In this document: in pieces, positions 18,061 through 27,532 of the stretch | Numbering within the stretch: the first letter of the stretch is position 1 | How the letters are laid out: each line of letters opens with the position of its first letter | NCBI RefSeq assembly: GCF_000808575.1 | Contig: NZ_JWLW01000023.1 | Coordinates: 301,691-365,690 of the forward strand | Length of the DNA stretch: 64,000 bases | Direction of reading: 5' to 3' | Origin: Alteromonas marina | Lineage (GTDB): Bacteria > Pseudomonadota > Gammaproteobacteria > Enterobacterales > Alteromonadaceae | Notes under the pieces: model-generated | The model's database searches: none | Seen by the model: the letters and a program-made list of their open reading frames with translations, nothing else | What the model was told of the DNA's origin: nothing | Translations under genes and position numbers: made by a program

Positions 18061-18531
18061 TTGAGTATTGTTGGACACGTCAAAAGGTTTTGGCGATTTC
18101 ATAGTCTAATTATTGGTGCGTTTGGAATATGCGCATTTACGCTAGGCTGTGCTGTTCAGGAACCCGCTTATTACGAAGGTACTTGGGTTGTGACTAAGGC
18201 CTATAATGTAGGTGTTTCAGCTCACTCATCAATAGAGTCAGAAAAGTTTTTGGGTCGCTCGGTAACCTATGCTTCAGACTCGGCTAAACTCGATCAGGCA
18301 TTTTGTGAGTCACCGGTGTATTCAACGAAAAATATCAGTAATCAAGATTTTTATGCTGCTTTTAAAGCCTCTCCATCATCGCTTGGCTTTAGCGACGACA
18401 AGATTACTGAAGTAAGTTTGTCGTGCCTTGATAATTCAGCAATCATGGGTTCTACACTCATTTTTCAGGAAGGTGGCAGCGCCTACACCTTGGTTGATGG
18501 TACGTTTTTAAAGCTGGAGAAAACGCTTTAA
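18061..18531 (+). CDS. Hypothetical lipoprotein
   Basis: I do not recognise this protein. It has 156 residues with a signal that ends in a lipobox FTLGC near residue 33, so it should be lipid-anchored. The mature part has two further cysteines (FCESP and LSCLDN) that could form a disulfide. The start is TTG 18061, placed 5 nt after a perfect GGAGG (18051-18055); an in-frame TTG at 18049 overlaps that site and is not credible. It stands alone between a terminator and dnaB. Confidence 0.65.
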   Translation: MSIVGHVKRFWRFHSLIIGAFGICAFTLGCAVQEPAYYEGTWVVTKAYNVGVSAHSSIESEKFLGRSVTYASDSAKLDQAFCESPVYSTKNISNQDFYAAFKASPSSLGFSDDKITEVSLSCLDNSAIMGSTLIFQEGGSAYTLVDGTFLKLEKTL

Positions 18532-18646
18532 ACGATGTTGTCTTTTTGCGCTTTCGCAACAAAATGACGACTTCCTTTGTTGAGTGATGGACGTTAAAAG
18601 CGCATAATATCCAACTGACTTTTGTGCATTGGAATAGGTTTCACTC

Positions 18647-20032
18647 GTGGCGTCTGCGTCTAAAAACGATAAGAATGTTGAAAAATTGAAGGTTCCACCT
18701 CATAGCATTGAGGCTGAGCAATCTGTTTTGGGCAGCATGCTTATTGACCCTGAAAGCTGGGACAAAGTCGCGGAGCTTGTTACCGATAACGATTTCTACA
18801 ATCGTTCACATCAAATTATCTTTCGTGCTATCACTCGATTACTAAACAGTAGTCAGCCAATAGATCTTATAACAGTATCAGAAGAGCTGGAAAAGCACGA
18901 TGAACTGGAAGACGCCGGTGGTTTTGCCTACTTAGGTGAACTTGCCAAAAACACGCCAAGTTCTGCGAACGTTGTGTCTTACGCGCAGATTATCAGTGAG
19001 CGCGCTATAACGCGGGAACTTATCGGCGTTGCACACGAAATCGCTGAAGTAGGGTACAACCCTGAAGGCCGCGACAGCGCAGACATTCTTGATCTTGCGG
19101 AAAGTAAAGTATTCGAAATCGCCGAGCGAAGAACCGGTGAAAACGAAGGGCCTCGCGATGTCGAATCTATTCTAGGCAAGACCATCGACCGTTTAGAAGA
19201 GTTGGTAAAAACCAATAAAGAGGTGACCGGTGTTACAACGGGCTTCACCGATTTAGACAAAATGACCAGCGGTATGCAGCCCTCGGACCTTATCATTGTG
19301 GCGGCCCGTCCTTCGATGGGTAAAACGACCTTTGCCATGAACTTGATTGAAAATGCTATGATGGCAGAGGAAAAGCCTGTATTGGTTTTCAGTCTTGAGA
19401 TGCCTTCAGAACAAATCATGATGCGTATGTTGGCGTCATTAAGCCGTGTTGATCAAACGAAAATTCGTACCGCGCAGCTAGACGATGAAGACTGGGCCCG
19501 TATATCTAACACTATGGCTATGCTTAAAGACAAAGACAGCTTGTTTGTTGATGACTCTTCAGGCTTAACACCCATGGACGTGCGTAGCCGTGCCCGAAAG
19601 CTAGCGCGAGAGCGCGGCGGGATTAGCCTTATCATGGTGGATTATCTTCAGTTGATGCGCGTACCTTCTCTTAGCGATAACCGAACATTGGAAATTGCAG
19701 AGATCTCTCGCTCACTGAAAGCATTGGCTAAAGAGCTTGAAGTGCCGGTAGTTGCCCTTTCACAGCTTAACCGTACGCTAGAACAACGCGCCGATAAACG
19801 TCCTGTAAACTCTGACCTTCGTGAGTCTGGCTCAATCGAGCAGGATGCCGACCTTATTATGTTTATTTATCGTGATGAGGTTTATCACGAAAACAGTGAG
19901 TATAAGGGAATTGCAGAGATTATCATTGGTAAACAGCGTAACGGCCCAATTGGTACCTGCCGACTTACGTTCCAAGGTCAGTTCTCACGATTTGACAACT
20001 ATGCAGGCCCTGCCATAGCCGACGAATATTAG
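18647..20032 (+). CDS. dnaB: Replicative DNA helicase DnaB
   Basis: A 461-residue hexameric 5'-3' helicase that unwinds DNA at the replication fork. The N-terminal domain (PPHSIEAEQSVLGSMLID, residues about 17-120) precedes the RecA-like ATPase domain with Walker A ARPSMGKT, Walker B LIMVDYLQLM, and the DLRESGSIEQDADLIMFIYR block. No intein interrupts it. The start is GTG 18647. In E. coli relatives dnaB also follows the L9 region at some distance; here several genes intervene. Confidence 0.97.
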   Translation: MASASKNDKNVEKLKVPPHSIEAEQSVLGSMLIDPESWDKVAELVTDNDFYNRSHQIIFRAITRLLNSSQPIDLITVSEELEKHDELEDAGGFAYLGELAKNTPSSANVVSYAQIISERAITRELIGVAHEIAEVGYNPEGRDSADILDLAESKVFEIAERRTGENEGPRDVESILGKTIDRLEELVKTNKEVTGVTTGFTDLDKMTSGMQPSDLIIVAARPSMGKTTFAMNLIENAMMAEEKPVLVFSLEMPSEQIMMRMLASLSRVDQTKIRTAQLDDEDWARISNTMAMLKDKDSLFVDDSSGLTPMDVRSRARKLARERGGISLIMVDYLQLMRVPSLSDNRTLEIAEISRSLKALAKELEVPVVALSQLNRTLEQRADKRPVNSDLRESGSIEQDADLIMFIYRDEVYHENSEYKGIAEIIIGKQRNGPIGTCRLTFQGQFSRFDNYAGPAIADEY

Positions 20033-20112
20033 CCCTCTTTTAGCGACTAAAGGCTTCGACCACGGCCACGGTCTACATATTAAGGGTTAACAAGTCAAAG
20101 TATTCCAGACAC

Positions 20113-20139
20113 AAAAAAGGCGCAGTAGGGCGCCTTTTT
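20113..20139. terminator. Bidirectional terminator between dnaB and the OmpA-family gene
   Basis: AAAAGGCGC (20115-20123) and GCGCCTTTT (20130-20138) flank a 6-nt loop, with A-runs on one side and T-runs on the other. It can serve both convergent genes. Confidence 0.87.
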
Positions 20140-20157
20140 CAATTCATATACAATGAA

Positions 20158-21360
20158 TTACTTTTCTTCAGCTACTTTCACTGTGTCTTTAACTGTCACT
20201 GAAATGCGACGGTTAACACGGTGTGCTTCGGCATTCTTACCGTTGTCTAGAAGCTGAGTTTCGCCGTAACCGATAGTCTCTAGACGAGAGCCTTCGATAC
20301 CGTACATGTCTACCATTACTTCTTTGAAGTTAGCAGCACGACGCTTCGAAAGGTCCATGTTGTATGCTTCAGAACCTGGTGCAGAAGTGTGACCTTCGAT
20401 TACCGCAGTTGTTGAAGGATACTGCTTCATGAACTCAGCGAATTCAGAGATCTCTGGATCTTTTGGCATTTTAACAACAGCACTTTCGTTGTCGAATAGA
20501 ACGCGTAGTGTGATTTCTACTGTCTCTTCATCAAATACTGTACAGCCTTTCGCATCAACTTTAACGCCTGCTGGTGTATCAGGGCACATGTCTTTGCTGT
20601 CTACAACACCATCGTTATCAGCGTCTTTAAGTGCACAGCCAGTTGCATCTACTTTAGTGCCAGCTGGCGTGTTAGGACACTGGTCAACACTGTTTAGAAC
20701 GCCATCGTTGTCGTTATCAACGCTACAGCCAGTCGCATCAACGCGAACGCCAGCTGGAGTCATTGGGCACTGATCTTTGCCATCTACAACGCCGTCGTTG
20801 TCGCTGTCTTTAGGTGCTGAAGGAGTCGCTTTACCAAATGGCACGGCTAAGCCTAGCTTAACACTATAATCGTTGTAATCTTCGCCGAAATCATGGTAAG
20901 CGGCAATTTCAGTAATTATCTTAACATTCTCATGAACATCCCAGTGCTTACCAATACCGATGTTACCAAGAGTTGTAGATTCAAGAACAGCTTGGCGCTT
21001 TACACCGCCGAATAGGAACCACTGGTCATTAGGCATAAAGTACATTACGTCAACGCCAGTCATTTCACCGTCGTCTTCAGCTGAATTTCCTGCATTATCA
21101 GTATACTCTAACTCCAATGCAGTAAATTCAACTCTTGCAGCCCAACTTTGAGTGAAACGGAAACCGTATTCAACTGTTAGGCCTAGGCCGTTGTCGTCTG
21201 CAACGCCGTCACTGAAAGGTCTAGACTCGTCAGTGTTGTAATACATCGCTGAGCCACCAAACCAACTTTTATACGCTGGCTCAGAAGAGTCTTGTGCAAA
21301 TGCATTAGTCGAAGAAATTACAGCAAGAGATAGCGCTGCCATTTTAAAGTGTTGTTTCAT
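20158..21360 (-). CDS. OmpA-family outer-membrane protein with thrombospondin type 3 repeats (OprF-like)
   Basis: A signal peptide (cleavage near AFAQ), then an eight-stranded beta-barrel domain (about residues 30-170), then a calcium-binding linker of three D-x-D-x-D-G repeats each ending PxTPAGxxVDxxGC (about residues 178-272), then a C-terminal OmpA peptidoglycan-binding domain (VIEGHTSAPGSEAYNMDLSKRRA, residues about 285-390). This architecture matches OprF and the common Alteromonas OmpA-like porins, which tie the outer membrane to the cell wall. ATG 21360 is used because AGGA lies 7 nt before it; GTG 21366 is too close. Confidence 0.93.
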   Translation of the reverse strand: MKQHFKMAALSLAVISSTNAFAQDSSEPAYKSWFGGSAMYYNTDESRPFSDGVADDNGLGLTVEYGFRFTQSWAARVEFTALELEYTDNAGNSAEDDGEMTGVDVMYFMPNDQWFLFGGVKRQAVLESTTLGNIGIGKHWDVHENVKIITEIAAYHDFGEDYNDYSVKLGLAVPFGKATPSAPKDSDNDGVVDGKDQCPMTPAGVRVDATGCSVDNDNDGVLNSVDQCPNTPAGTKVDATGCALKDADNDGVVDSKDMCPDTPAGVKVDAKGCTVFDEETVEITLRVLFDNESAVVKMPKDPEISEFAEFMKQYPSTTAVIEGHTSAPGSEAYNMDLSKRRAANFKEVMVDMYGIEGSRLETIGYGETQLLDNGKNAEAHRVNRRISVTVKDTVKVAEEK

Positions 21361-21449
21361 AGTCACATCCTGTTTAACGTTGAGTGATTATCAATTTTTG
21401 ATAATTTTGTGTTGTGCTTAGCAAACAATGCAAGCACAAATTGTGCCAT

Positions 21450-21899
21450 TTATAATGTGGGTTGTTCTGCTATCCCTTGTAATGTGGCAATAATTGTTCG
21501 TCTTCCACCATGATCTCGATGTTCACCGAGCATGATACCCTGCCATGTGCCAAGTGCAAGTTTGCCTTGTTGGACAGGAATTGTAAGTTGACAGCCTAGT
21601 ATACTCGATTTTAAGTGAGCAGGCATATCATCTTTACCTTCATAAGTATGCCTGAAAAAAGAAAGCTCTTCTTTTACACTATGGTTGAAGAAAGCCTCCA
21701 TATCGTGCCTCACCGTCGGGTCAGCATTTTCGTTTATTGTCAAACTTGCACTAGTATGCTGAAGCCATAAATGTAGAAGGCCAACTTCAACATGACGAAT
21801 ACTGGGGAGGGCAGATTCCACCTGTTGTGTTATCAGGTGAAATCCTCTCGGGTAGCTGTCTAGTGTAATTTTTTCAGAGTGCCAGAAATTATTTGTCAA
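21450..21899 (-). CDS. yjbQ: YjbQ/UPF0047 family protein
   Basis: A 149-residue protein matching E. coli YjbQ through most of its length: [35 protein letters not shown], the [14 protein letters not shown] block and [16 protein letters not shown], ending [10 protein letters not shown]. The family forms trimers with a conserved His/Asp metal site; some members have thiamine-phosphate synthase activity in vitro but the role is unsettled. The start is TTG 21899, and it overlaps the end of cheX by 11 bp. Confidence 0.92.
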   Translation of the reverse strand: MTNNFWHSEKITLDSYPRGFHLITQQVESALPSIRHVEVGLLHLWLQHTSASLTINENADPTVRHDMEAFFNHSVKEELSFFRHTYEGKDDMPAHLKSSILGCQLTIPVQQGKLALGTWQGIMLGEHRDHGGRRTIIATLQGIAEQPTL

Positions 21900-22353
21900 A
21901 GCAGATTTCCAAATGCGCTAATCCTTCGTCGCACATGAAAGGAAGAATAATTTTAGCGCCATCCACCTGATGGCTGATTGTGTGTTGCTTTCCTGATACA
22001 ACGATTGGCGTTGCCATGCCAAACTCATATCCACGTTCTGCAAGGTCTCGTTTAGCATTGCCGCAAATCATATTGGTAACCTCGCCAACCATGTCACCCA
22101 CTTCAGCGTCGAGTTTCTCCGGACGCTCCCCTACCATTCTTTCCATGATAGTAAGCGCAAGCGACTCATCGAACGTGATAGACATAGAGCCTCGAACATC
22201 AGGACCAACCATACCTATCAAACCAGACACGTCACCTTTTGCGATATCGCTTTGTTTGCGCTTGGGCTTGCCCGGGGTCAATTTAGTTTGAGCCATGGTT
22301 TCAAGCACGTTCAAAAGACCAGCAATAAACGGGTTCACAAAATCAGCATTCAT
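21889..22353 (-). CDS. cheX: CheX-like chemotaxis phosphatase
   Basis: A 154-residue protein of the CheC/CheX/FliY family: [23 protein letters not shown] at the start, and the phosphatase motif [15 protein letters not shown] with the active Glu and Asn. CheX dephosphorylates CheY-P. ATG 22353 follows AGGAGAG and is chosen over an in-frame start at 22410 inside zur. The gene overlaps zur by 11 bp upstream and yjbQ by 11 bp downstream, so it is likely translated by coupling. Confidence 0.88.
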   Translation of the reverse strand: MNADFVNPFIAGLLNVLETMAQTKLTPGKPKRKQSDIAKGDVSGLIGMVGPDVRGSMSITFDESLALTIMERMVGERPEKLDAEVGDMVGEVTNMICGNAKRDLAERGYEFGMATPIVVSGKQHTISHQVDGAKIILPFMCDEGLAHLEICFDK

Positions 22354-22816
22354 GTACACTCTCCTGGGCAGCGTGATCTTCCGTTTGTTGACAATCGGCA
22401 CATAATCCATGGGCCTCTATAGTTTGTTTCGATACTTTAAATCCGTGTTGCTTTGCTTGGCTATCAAGGGTTTCTTGAAGACCTTCAGATTGAATTTCAG
22501 CAACATCACCACAGCTGTCACAAATTAGAAACTGAACAGGGTGGTTACAGCCAAAATGATAGCAGGCTACAAACGCATTGGTAGACTCTAAACGGTGAAT
22601 GAACCCAAAATCGAGAAGAAAATCAAGGGCGCGATAGACTGTCGCTGGTTTGGCACTAGACTCTGTTTCTTTCAGTGAGTCGAGTAGTTCATAAGCACCC
22701 ATAGGGCCGTGCTTTGAAACAAGAATTTCGTACACCTTTTCTCTAAGCGGTGTGAATCTGGCGCCGCGTTGCTCGCAATAAGCCCGTGCCTTATGAATAA
22801 GTGTGGTTTTGTTCAT
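22343..22816 (-). CDS. zur: Fur-family transcriptional regulator, Zur type
   Basis: A 157-residue Fur-fold repressor. The N-terminal winged helix (LREKVYEILVSKHGPMGAYELLDSL, then AKPATVYRALDFLLDFGFIHRLESTNAFVAC) matches E. coli Zur more closely than Fur. Two CxxC pairs (ICDSCG and LCADCQ) form the structural zinc site. The EAHGLCADC ending is typical of Zur. It should repress zinc uptake when zinc is replete. It is the first gene of an overlapping zur-cheX-yjbQ operon, an unusual partner set. Confidence 0.88.
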   Translation of the reverse strand: MNKTTLIHKARAYCEQRGARFTPLREKVYEILVSKHGPMGAYELLDSLKETESSAKPATVYRALDFLLDFGFIHRLESTNAFVACYHFGCNHPVQFLICDSCGDVAEIQSEGLQETLDSQAKQHGFKVSKQTIEAHGLCADCQQTEDHAAQESVHEC

Positions 22817-22851
22817 TGATGATAACCGTAAACTCGACTTTCATTGTTATA

Positions 22852-23316
22852 TTAAAGCGTCACTTCTGGATCACGTTTTTTAGTGTGTACATGAGCTATT
22901 AACTCATCTTCCAAGGCAAAACGCTCTTCTAATGTCTCACCAAGCTTGGCTAGCGCTGAGTCAAATTCAGCTGCCTGCTCGGGCGTTACTGCTTGTGCAA
23001 ACGTATCATTAAATGCGAGTGCTGCGTCAGTGGTTTTTGTCAATCTGGGGTAAAGTTTATCTCGTAGTGCAAGGCCTTCATTGTCGTTTTCAACCAACAT
23101 ATCGAAAACCTCAAAGTGTCCTACCGACAAATAATCGAGTAATGCGCTGCAAAAGTTGTCTATTTCATCTGGGTCAGGTAAACACTCGCTTCGCTTGTTA
23201 ATACCTGCTAGTTCACAGAAAGAAACTAACAGTGCCTGTCTGTCCATTAACCAGCGGTCAATAACCTGGCTTTTCCCGCCCCATTTTGATTTAACGCTTT
23301 CTAACTGTTGCAACAT
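22852..23316 (-). CDS. rsd: Regulator of sigma D (Rsd/AlgQ)
   Basis: A 154-residue all-helical protein opening MLQQLESVKSKWGGKSQVIDRWLMDRQALLVSFCELAG, which matches Rsd/AlgQ. Rsd binds sigma70 domain 4 in stationary phase and, in E. coli, also stimulates SpoT. It lies 35 bp upstream of zur on the same strand and divergent from nudC, the same neighbour as in E. coli (nudC-hemE). Confidence 0.92.
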   Translation of the reverse strand: MLQQLESVKSKWGGKSQVIDRWLMDRQALLVSFCELAGINKRSECLPDPDEIDNFCSALLDYLSVGHFEVFDMLVENDNEGLALRDKLYPRLTKTTDAALAFNDTFAQAVTPEQAAEFDSALAKLGETLEERFALEDELIAHVHTKKRDPEVTL

Positions 23317-23477
23317 TTTGATGTGTTACCCGTTTAGCGACAATAAGTTTCAGTATAACACTGTGCACTAGCGACACAAATTTTGCGCGAAAAAGTTCGT
23401 TTCAAAATGTATGGTGGCGATCTATACGCTCAGTATTTAGTGTAGTATGAAGCATTAAAGAACAGGAGTGATGTGCA

Positions 23478-24311
23478 ATGATGATAAAGTTGGATGAGGC
23501 GAAACTAGCTGCTCAGCAAGCCCTGTGGGTAGTTTTTAGTCGCGGCAAAATTGTAGTACAAGAATCGTCTGAGTCTATCCCCGTTGCTTACCTGAGTGAT
23601 ATTCCATTTTTAGCATCTTATGTCGATGAAATTCATCAACTTCCGCCGCTCAATGAGACGGCGCATAGAGATCTGCCCGTATATGTTGTTGATTTGGGCG
23701 CTGAGCATGTTGACGAACCCGGTTGGGAACGGGTATCGCTTAGACAGCTTCTTTTTGCCGAATACGATATTGCCTTTTCCGTTATTGGGCGAGCCTGGCA
23801 ATACATCCATTTCTTGCGTACTCATCAATTTTGCGGGCAATGCGGCGCGAAAACCGAACGTGTTGATTGGGAAATGGCAATGCATTGTCACCGCTGCAAT
23901 CATCGCACCTACCCAAGAGTTTCGCCTTGTATCATTGTCTCTATTCATAACACCGAGAAAATTCTTCTTGCGAAAGGCGTTCGCCACCGAGAATCCAATA
24001 TGTATTCAACCCTTGCAGGCTTTGTAGAAAGTGGTGAAAGTCTGGAGCAAGCGGTACACAGAGAAGTTTTCGAAGAAGTTGGCGTTAAGGTTAAAAACTT
24101 GCGCTATTACAATAGTCAGCCATGGCCATTTCCACATTCCTTAATGGTCGGGTTTATTGCCGAGTATGACGAAGGGGAAATTCGTTGTCAGGAAAACGAG
24201 ATAGATGATGCGCAATGGTTTGATATAGATGCGCTGCCGACTATTCCACCGAAAGTGTCTATTGCGGGACAATTAATTGCTGAAACGGTGTCTCTAATTG
24301 GCGACAAATAA
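23478..24311 (+). CDS. nudC: NADH pyrophosphatase / RNA NAD-decapping hydrolase NudC
   Basis: A 277-residue Nudix enzyme that splits NADH into NMNH and AMP and removes NAD caps from RNA. A four-cysteine zinc ribbon is present (FCGQCG ... HCHRCN), followed by the Nudix box GFVESGESLEQAVHREVFEEVG and the NADH-specific array SQPWPFPHS. The start is ATG 23478, after AGGAG; ATG 23481 directly follows. A hairpin terminator sits just after the stop. hemE follows on the same strand, as in E. coli. Confidence 0.96.
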   Translation: MMIKLDEAKLAAQQALWVVFSRGKIVVQESSESIPVAYLSDIPFLASYVDEIHQLPPLNETAHRDLPVYVVDLGAEHVDEPGWERVSLRQLLFAEYDIAFSVIGRAWQYIHFLRTHQFCGQCGAKTERVDWEMAMHCHRCNHRTYPRVSPCIIVSIHNTEKILLAKGVRHRESNMYSTLAGFVESGESLEQAVHREVFEEVGVKVKNLRYYNSQPWPFPHSLMVGFIAEYDEGEIRCQENEIDDAQWFDIDALPTIPPKVSIAGQLIAETVSLIGDK

Positions 24312-24312
24312 A

Positions 24313-24336
24313 AAACCCTGCCGAAGCAGGGTTTCA
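24313..24336 (+). terminator. Terminator after nudC
   Basis: AAACCCTGC-CGAA-GCAGGGTTT gives a 9-bp stem directly behind the nudC stop. The T-run is short, so it may be partly leaky. Confidence 0.75.
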
Positions 24337-24579
24337 ATAAGTTTAGCACGGTCCCATGTAGGGCTTCTTTTCTTTAACGATTATAGTATTAGCAAACACT
24401 CACTTTAAGTGCAAGCGTCTTTTTGACCTAATGTTCAAGTATTGTTTGTCTTCAATAATCGACACTGCACCGATTTGTCGTTAAAACGTTGATTTTTTAA
24501 TACAGGTTTTAGCACACCTTGGGTAAGAATGCTGGTATACTTTCGCGCTCAAATATCTTCAGTTATTTAGGTGAGTTAT

Positions 24580-25671
24580 ATGTCGCAAAATTTCCCCAGT
24601 GTTGATAAGCCCGCGTTAAAGAACGATCGTTACTTACGTGCGTTACTTAAGCAGCCGGTTGATGTCACACCTGTATGGATGATGCGACAAGCCGGGCGCT
24701 ACCTCCCAGAGTACAAAGCGACGCGTGCAGTAGCAGGCGATTTTATGTCGTTGTGCAAGAATGCAGAACTTGCATGTGAGGTGACGCTACAACCTTTACG
24801 TCGTTTTCCTCTCGACGCTGCAATTCTCTTTTCGGATATTTTAACCATTCCAGATGCGATGGGCCTCGGTCTTTACTTTGAAACAGGTGAAGGCCCTCGC
24901 TTTAAAAATCCAATCACGTGTAAAGCGGATGTGGATAAAATCGGCCTTCCTGATCCAGAAGGTGAATTACAGTACGTAATGAATGCCGTTCGCACCATTC
25001 GGCGCGAGCTTAAAGGTGAAGTACCGCTCATTGGTTTTTCTGGAAGCCCTTGGACTCTCGCGACTTACATGGTTGAAGGTGGTTCAAGTAAAGCCTTTAC
25101 CAAAATCAAAAAAATGGCATTTGCTGAGCCAGCAACGCTTCATGCGTTACTAGCAAAACTGGCTGATTCTGTTACTGAGTATTTAAATGCTCAAATCGCT
25201 GCGGGCGCGCAGTCAGTCATGGTATTTGATACTTGGGGTGGCGTGTTATCTCCTCGTGACTACAAAGAATTCTCGCTTCAGTACATGGAGCGCATTGTAA
25301 GTGGGCTGACCCGTGAAAATGAAGGTCGTAAAGTACCTGTTACCTTGTTCACCAAAAACGGTGGCATGTGGCTAGAATCGATTGCGGCGACAGGCTGCGA
25401 CGCAGTAGGTTTAGACTGGACTATCGACATTAAAGAAGCGCGTGCGCGCATTGGCGATAAAGTTGCACTTCAAGGTAATATGGATCCATCAATGCTGTAT
25501 GCTCAACCGAAAAGAATTGAGCAAGAAGTGGCGTCCATTCTAGAAGGTTACGGTGAAGGTAGCGGTCACGTATTTAATTTAGGTCACGGTATCCATCTAG
25601 ACGTACCACCTGAGAATGCAGGTGTGTTCGTTAATGCGGTACATGAACTTAGTAAGCAATATCACAAGTAA
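24580..25671 (+). CDS. hemE: Uroporphyrinogen decarboxylase
   Basis: HemE removes four carboxyl groups from uroporphyrinogen III to give coproporphyrinogen III in heme synthesis. The signature [19 protein letters not shown] is near the N-terminus and the [28 protein letters not shown] and FNLGHGI blocks follow. The 363-residue length is normal. ATG 24580 is preferred over GTG 24571 because AGGTGAG lies just before it. A TATACT -10 element is visible at about 24536-24541. Confidence 0.97.
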   Translation: MSQNFPSVDKPALKNDRYLRALLKQPVDVTPVWMMRQAGRYLPEYKATRAVAGDFMSLCKNAELACEVTLQPLRRFPLDAAILFSDILTIPDAMGLGLYFETGEGPRFKNPITCKADVDKIGLPDPEGELQYVMNAVRTIRRELKGEVPLIGFSGSPWTLATYMVEGGSSKAFTKIKKMAFAEPATLHALLAKLADSVTEYLNAQIAAGAQSVMVFDTWGGVLSPRDYKEFSLQYMERIVSGLTRENEGRKVPVTLFTKNGGMWLESIAATGCDAVGLDWTIDIKEARARIGDKVALQGNMDPSMLYAQPKRIEQEVASILEGYGEGSGHVFNLGHGIHLDVPPENAGVFVNAVHELSKQYHK

Positions 25672-25694
25672 GCGACTTCGATAAAGGAAGTAAA

Positions 25695-26318
25695 ATGAAA
25701 ACGTGGCTTGTGTTGTTGCTGATAGCGTTTGCATTGATAGCAGGGTATAAATTTTCTGGCTATCAACACCAACTCAGTGAATCAAATGCAGAAAAAGAGC
25801 GACTAACCAATGTGTTAGCGCGCTCTCGTGCCACGGAAACGAGTGAGCTGAAAGTTATTAAGCCCGCTGCCAAGTTGGTATCAAATGACGCAGGTGCGGT
25901 GCTCTTGGATACAAGCGTTACGAAAAACGGCGTGATGAATGCTGCCCCCGTTACTGAGAATGCCCAAATCATGGCGCCAGAGGTTTTCTACACGAAAACC
26001 GAAGGCTCACTCAATACGTTTTTTGCGCTGCCGCCTAACAACGAGCGCTTTGTTTTAGACTCGGTAAAATGTGAGAACGGACATTGTGAAATAACGGGTG
26101 AGTATGACGGTTCTGAAACTGAGCTGTCGCGAGTTATTGAAGCATTGGAACAGGAGCCGTGGTGGGAATTCGGCTCGCCCATCATAACCACGCAAGTGGC
26201 ACAACGAGGCCTGAAACTTAACGTTTCTTTCGCCGCATCCCATTCGCCAAATGCTCGTATGCGTTATCGGAATAGCACTCAGGCCGATTTAAACAGTCAG
26301 TTTGCTTCGGCGGGTTAA
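25695..26318 (+). CDS. Hypothetical single-pass membrane protein
   Basis: I do not recognise this protein. It has 207 residues with one N-terminal membrane helix (residues about 3-20) and the rest apparently periplasmic. A coiled-coil stretch follows the helix (LSESNAEKERLTNVLARSR). The globular end (about 105-190) has two close cysteines (KCENGHC) that could form a disulfide and ends in a polar tail. It starts 23 bp after hemE, with AAGGAAG before the ATG, so it is probably co-transcribed with hemE. No functional evidence was found. Confidence 0.7.
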   Translation: MKTWLVLLLIAFALIAGYKFSGYQHQLSESNAEKERLTNVLARSRATETSELKVIKPAAKLVSNDAGAVLLDTSVTKNGVMNAAPVTENAQIMAPEVFYTKTEGSLNTFFALPPNNERFVLDSVKCENGHCEITGEYDGSETELSRVIEALEQEPWWEFGSPIITTQVAQRGLKLNVSFAASHSPNARMRYRNSTQADLNSQFASAG

Positions 26319-26383
26319 CCCTAAAAACCTATATAGCTAAACTAAATGAATTCTCGGTATGCCTTATTCAAGCGTGTACTGCG

Positions 26384-27526
26384 TTAAGCGTCTCTTGGTA
26401 AGCCTTTCTCAATTACGCGAATGAGCCGCGCTTGCTGCCTGTTTTTTGCATCAGACGCTTGTTGCTTCTCTTGCTGCCGCTTAAGGGCCCAATCAATATG
26501 TCTGTCCACCAAGTCACTCACGCTCCCTCGTCTTTCTTTCAAAAGCAGAATGCTTTGTTCATCATACGGAGCGTTTCCTAACGCAACGGCAATATTACGC
26601 TGCCACTTCTCAAAGCCAATCCGCCTGATGGGAGAGCCTTCCGTATTGCGTAAAAAGGTTTCTTCAGACCAGCCGAAAAGCGCATTGAGACTTTGGCCGT
26701 GAAGCACTTGTCGTGGGTGGAAATCTTCTTCACTGGTGACATCGGCAAAGCGATTCCAAGGGCAAACAAGTTGGCAATCGTCACAGCCATAAATGCGATT
26801 GCCCATCATGGGGCGTAAACCCTCGGGAATATCTTTGTCTGATTCAATGGTGAGATAGGAAATACAGCGACGGGCATCTACTTTATAAGGCGCAACAATT
26901 GCATTGGTCGGGCAGATGGTTAGACACGCCGTGCAGGTGCCGCAACCCTCTTCAATTGGTGAGTCAGTGGGTAATGGCAAATTGATGAACAGCTCACCTA
27001 AGAAGAACCAAGAGCCGGCTTCTTTGTTGAGTGTCAGGCTGTGTTTCCCCGTCCAGCCAATACCCGCTTTTTCAGCAATAGCGTGTTCCAATACGGGGGC
27101 TGAGTCTACAAACGGGCGATATTGGGTATGTGCCAGGGATGCGGTGATTTTCTCACCTAATTGCTTCAGACGTTTGCGCAGCACTTTGTGGTAGTCACGG
27201 CCCAATGCATAGCGGCTGATGTATCCTATTTCTGGCTTTTTTAAATGCTTAGCAAACGAGGCGTCAGGAGGTAAGTAGTTCATGCGAACGCTGATAACCC
27301 GTAATGTCCCTGGGACCAACTCATCAGGCCGGGCACGCTTCATCCCATGACTTTCCATAAAGGCCATGTCACCGTGATACCCATTGTCTAACCATTCCTG
27401 AAGGTGTGCCTCGTGCTGATGTAGATCAATATCGCTGATGCCAACCTGCTGAAAGCCTAGCGCTGTACCCCAAGCCTTGATATTGTTGGTTAATTCAACA
27501 AGGTCGATAGAACTAAATTCGGACAT
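26384..27526 (-). CDS. queG: Epoxyqueuosine reductase QueG
   Basis: QueG catalyses the last step of queuosine synthesis in tRNA, reducing epoxyqueuosine with cobalamin and iron-sulfur clusters. The two [4Fe-4S] motifs are visible: CGTCTACLTICPTNAI and CDDCQLVCPWNRF. The N-terminal domain carries the RVISVRMNYLP and YALGRDYHKVLRKRL segments typical of the family. Length (380) is normal; the C-terminal HEAT-like tail is short. Its ATG at 27526 directly abuts the start region of the divergent nnr gene, as these two are also neighbours in E. coli. Confidence 0.95.
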   Translation of the reverse strand: MSEFSSIDLVELTNNIKAWGTALGFQQVGISDIDLHQHEAHLQEWLDNGYHGDMAFMESHGMKRARPDELVPGTLRVISVRMNYLPPDASFAKHLKKPEIGYISRYALGRDYHKVLRKRLKQLGEKITASLAHTQYRPFVDSAPVLEHAIAEKAGIGWTGKHSLTLNKEAGSWFFLGELFINLPLPTDSPIEEGCGTCTACLTICPTNAIVAPYKVDARRCISYLTIESDKDIPEGLRPMMGNRIYGCDDCQLVCPWNRFADVTSEEDFHPRQVLHGQSLNALFGWSEETFLRNTEGSPIRRIGFEKWQRNIAVALGNAPYDEQSILLLKERRGSVSDLVDRHIDWALKRQQEKQQASDAKNRQQARLIRVIEKGLPRDA

Positions 27527-27532
27527 GTGCTC

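Noticed and set aside
20580..20830. Repeated DNA in the OmpA-family gene, considered as a CRISPR or tandem array
   Set aside because: The repeats encode thrombospondin type 3 calcium motifs in frame; they are protein repeats with no spacer structure.
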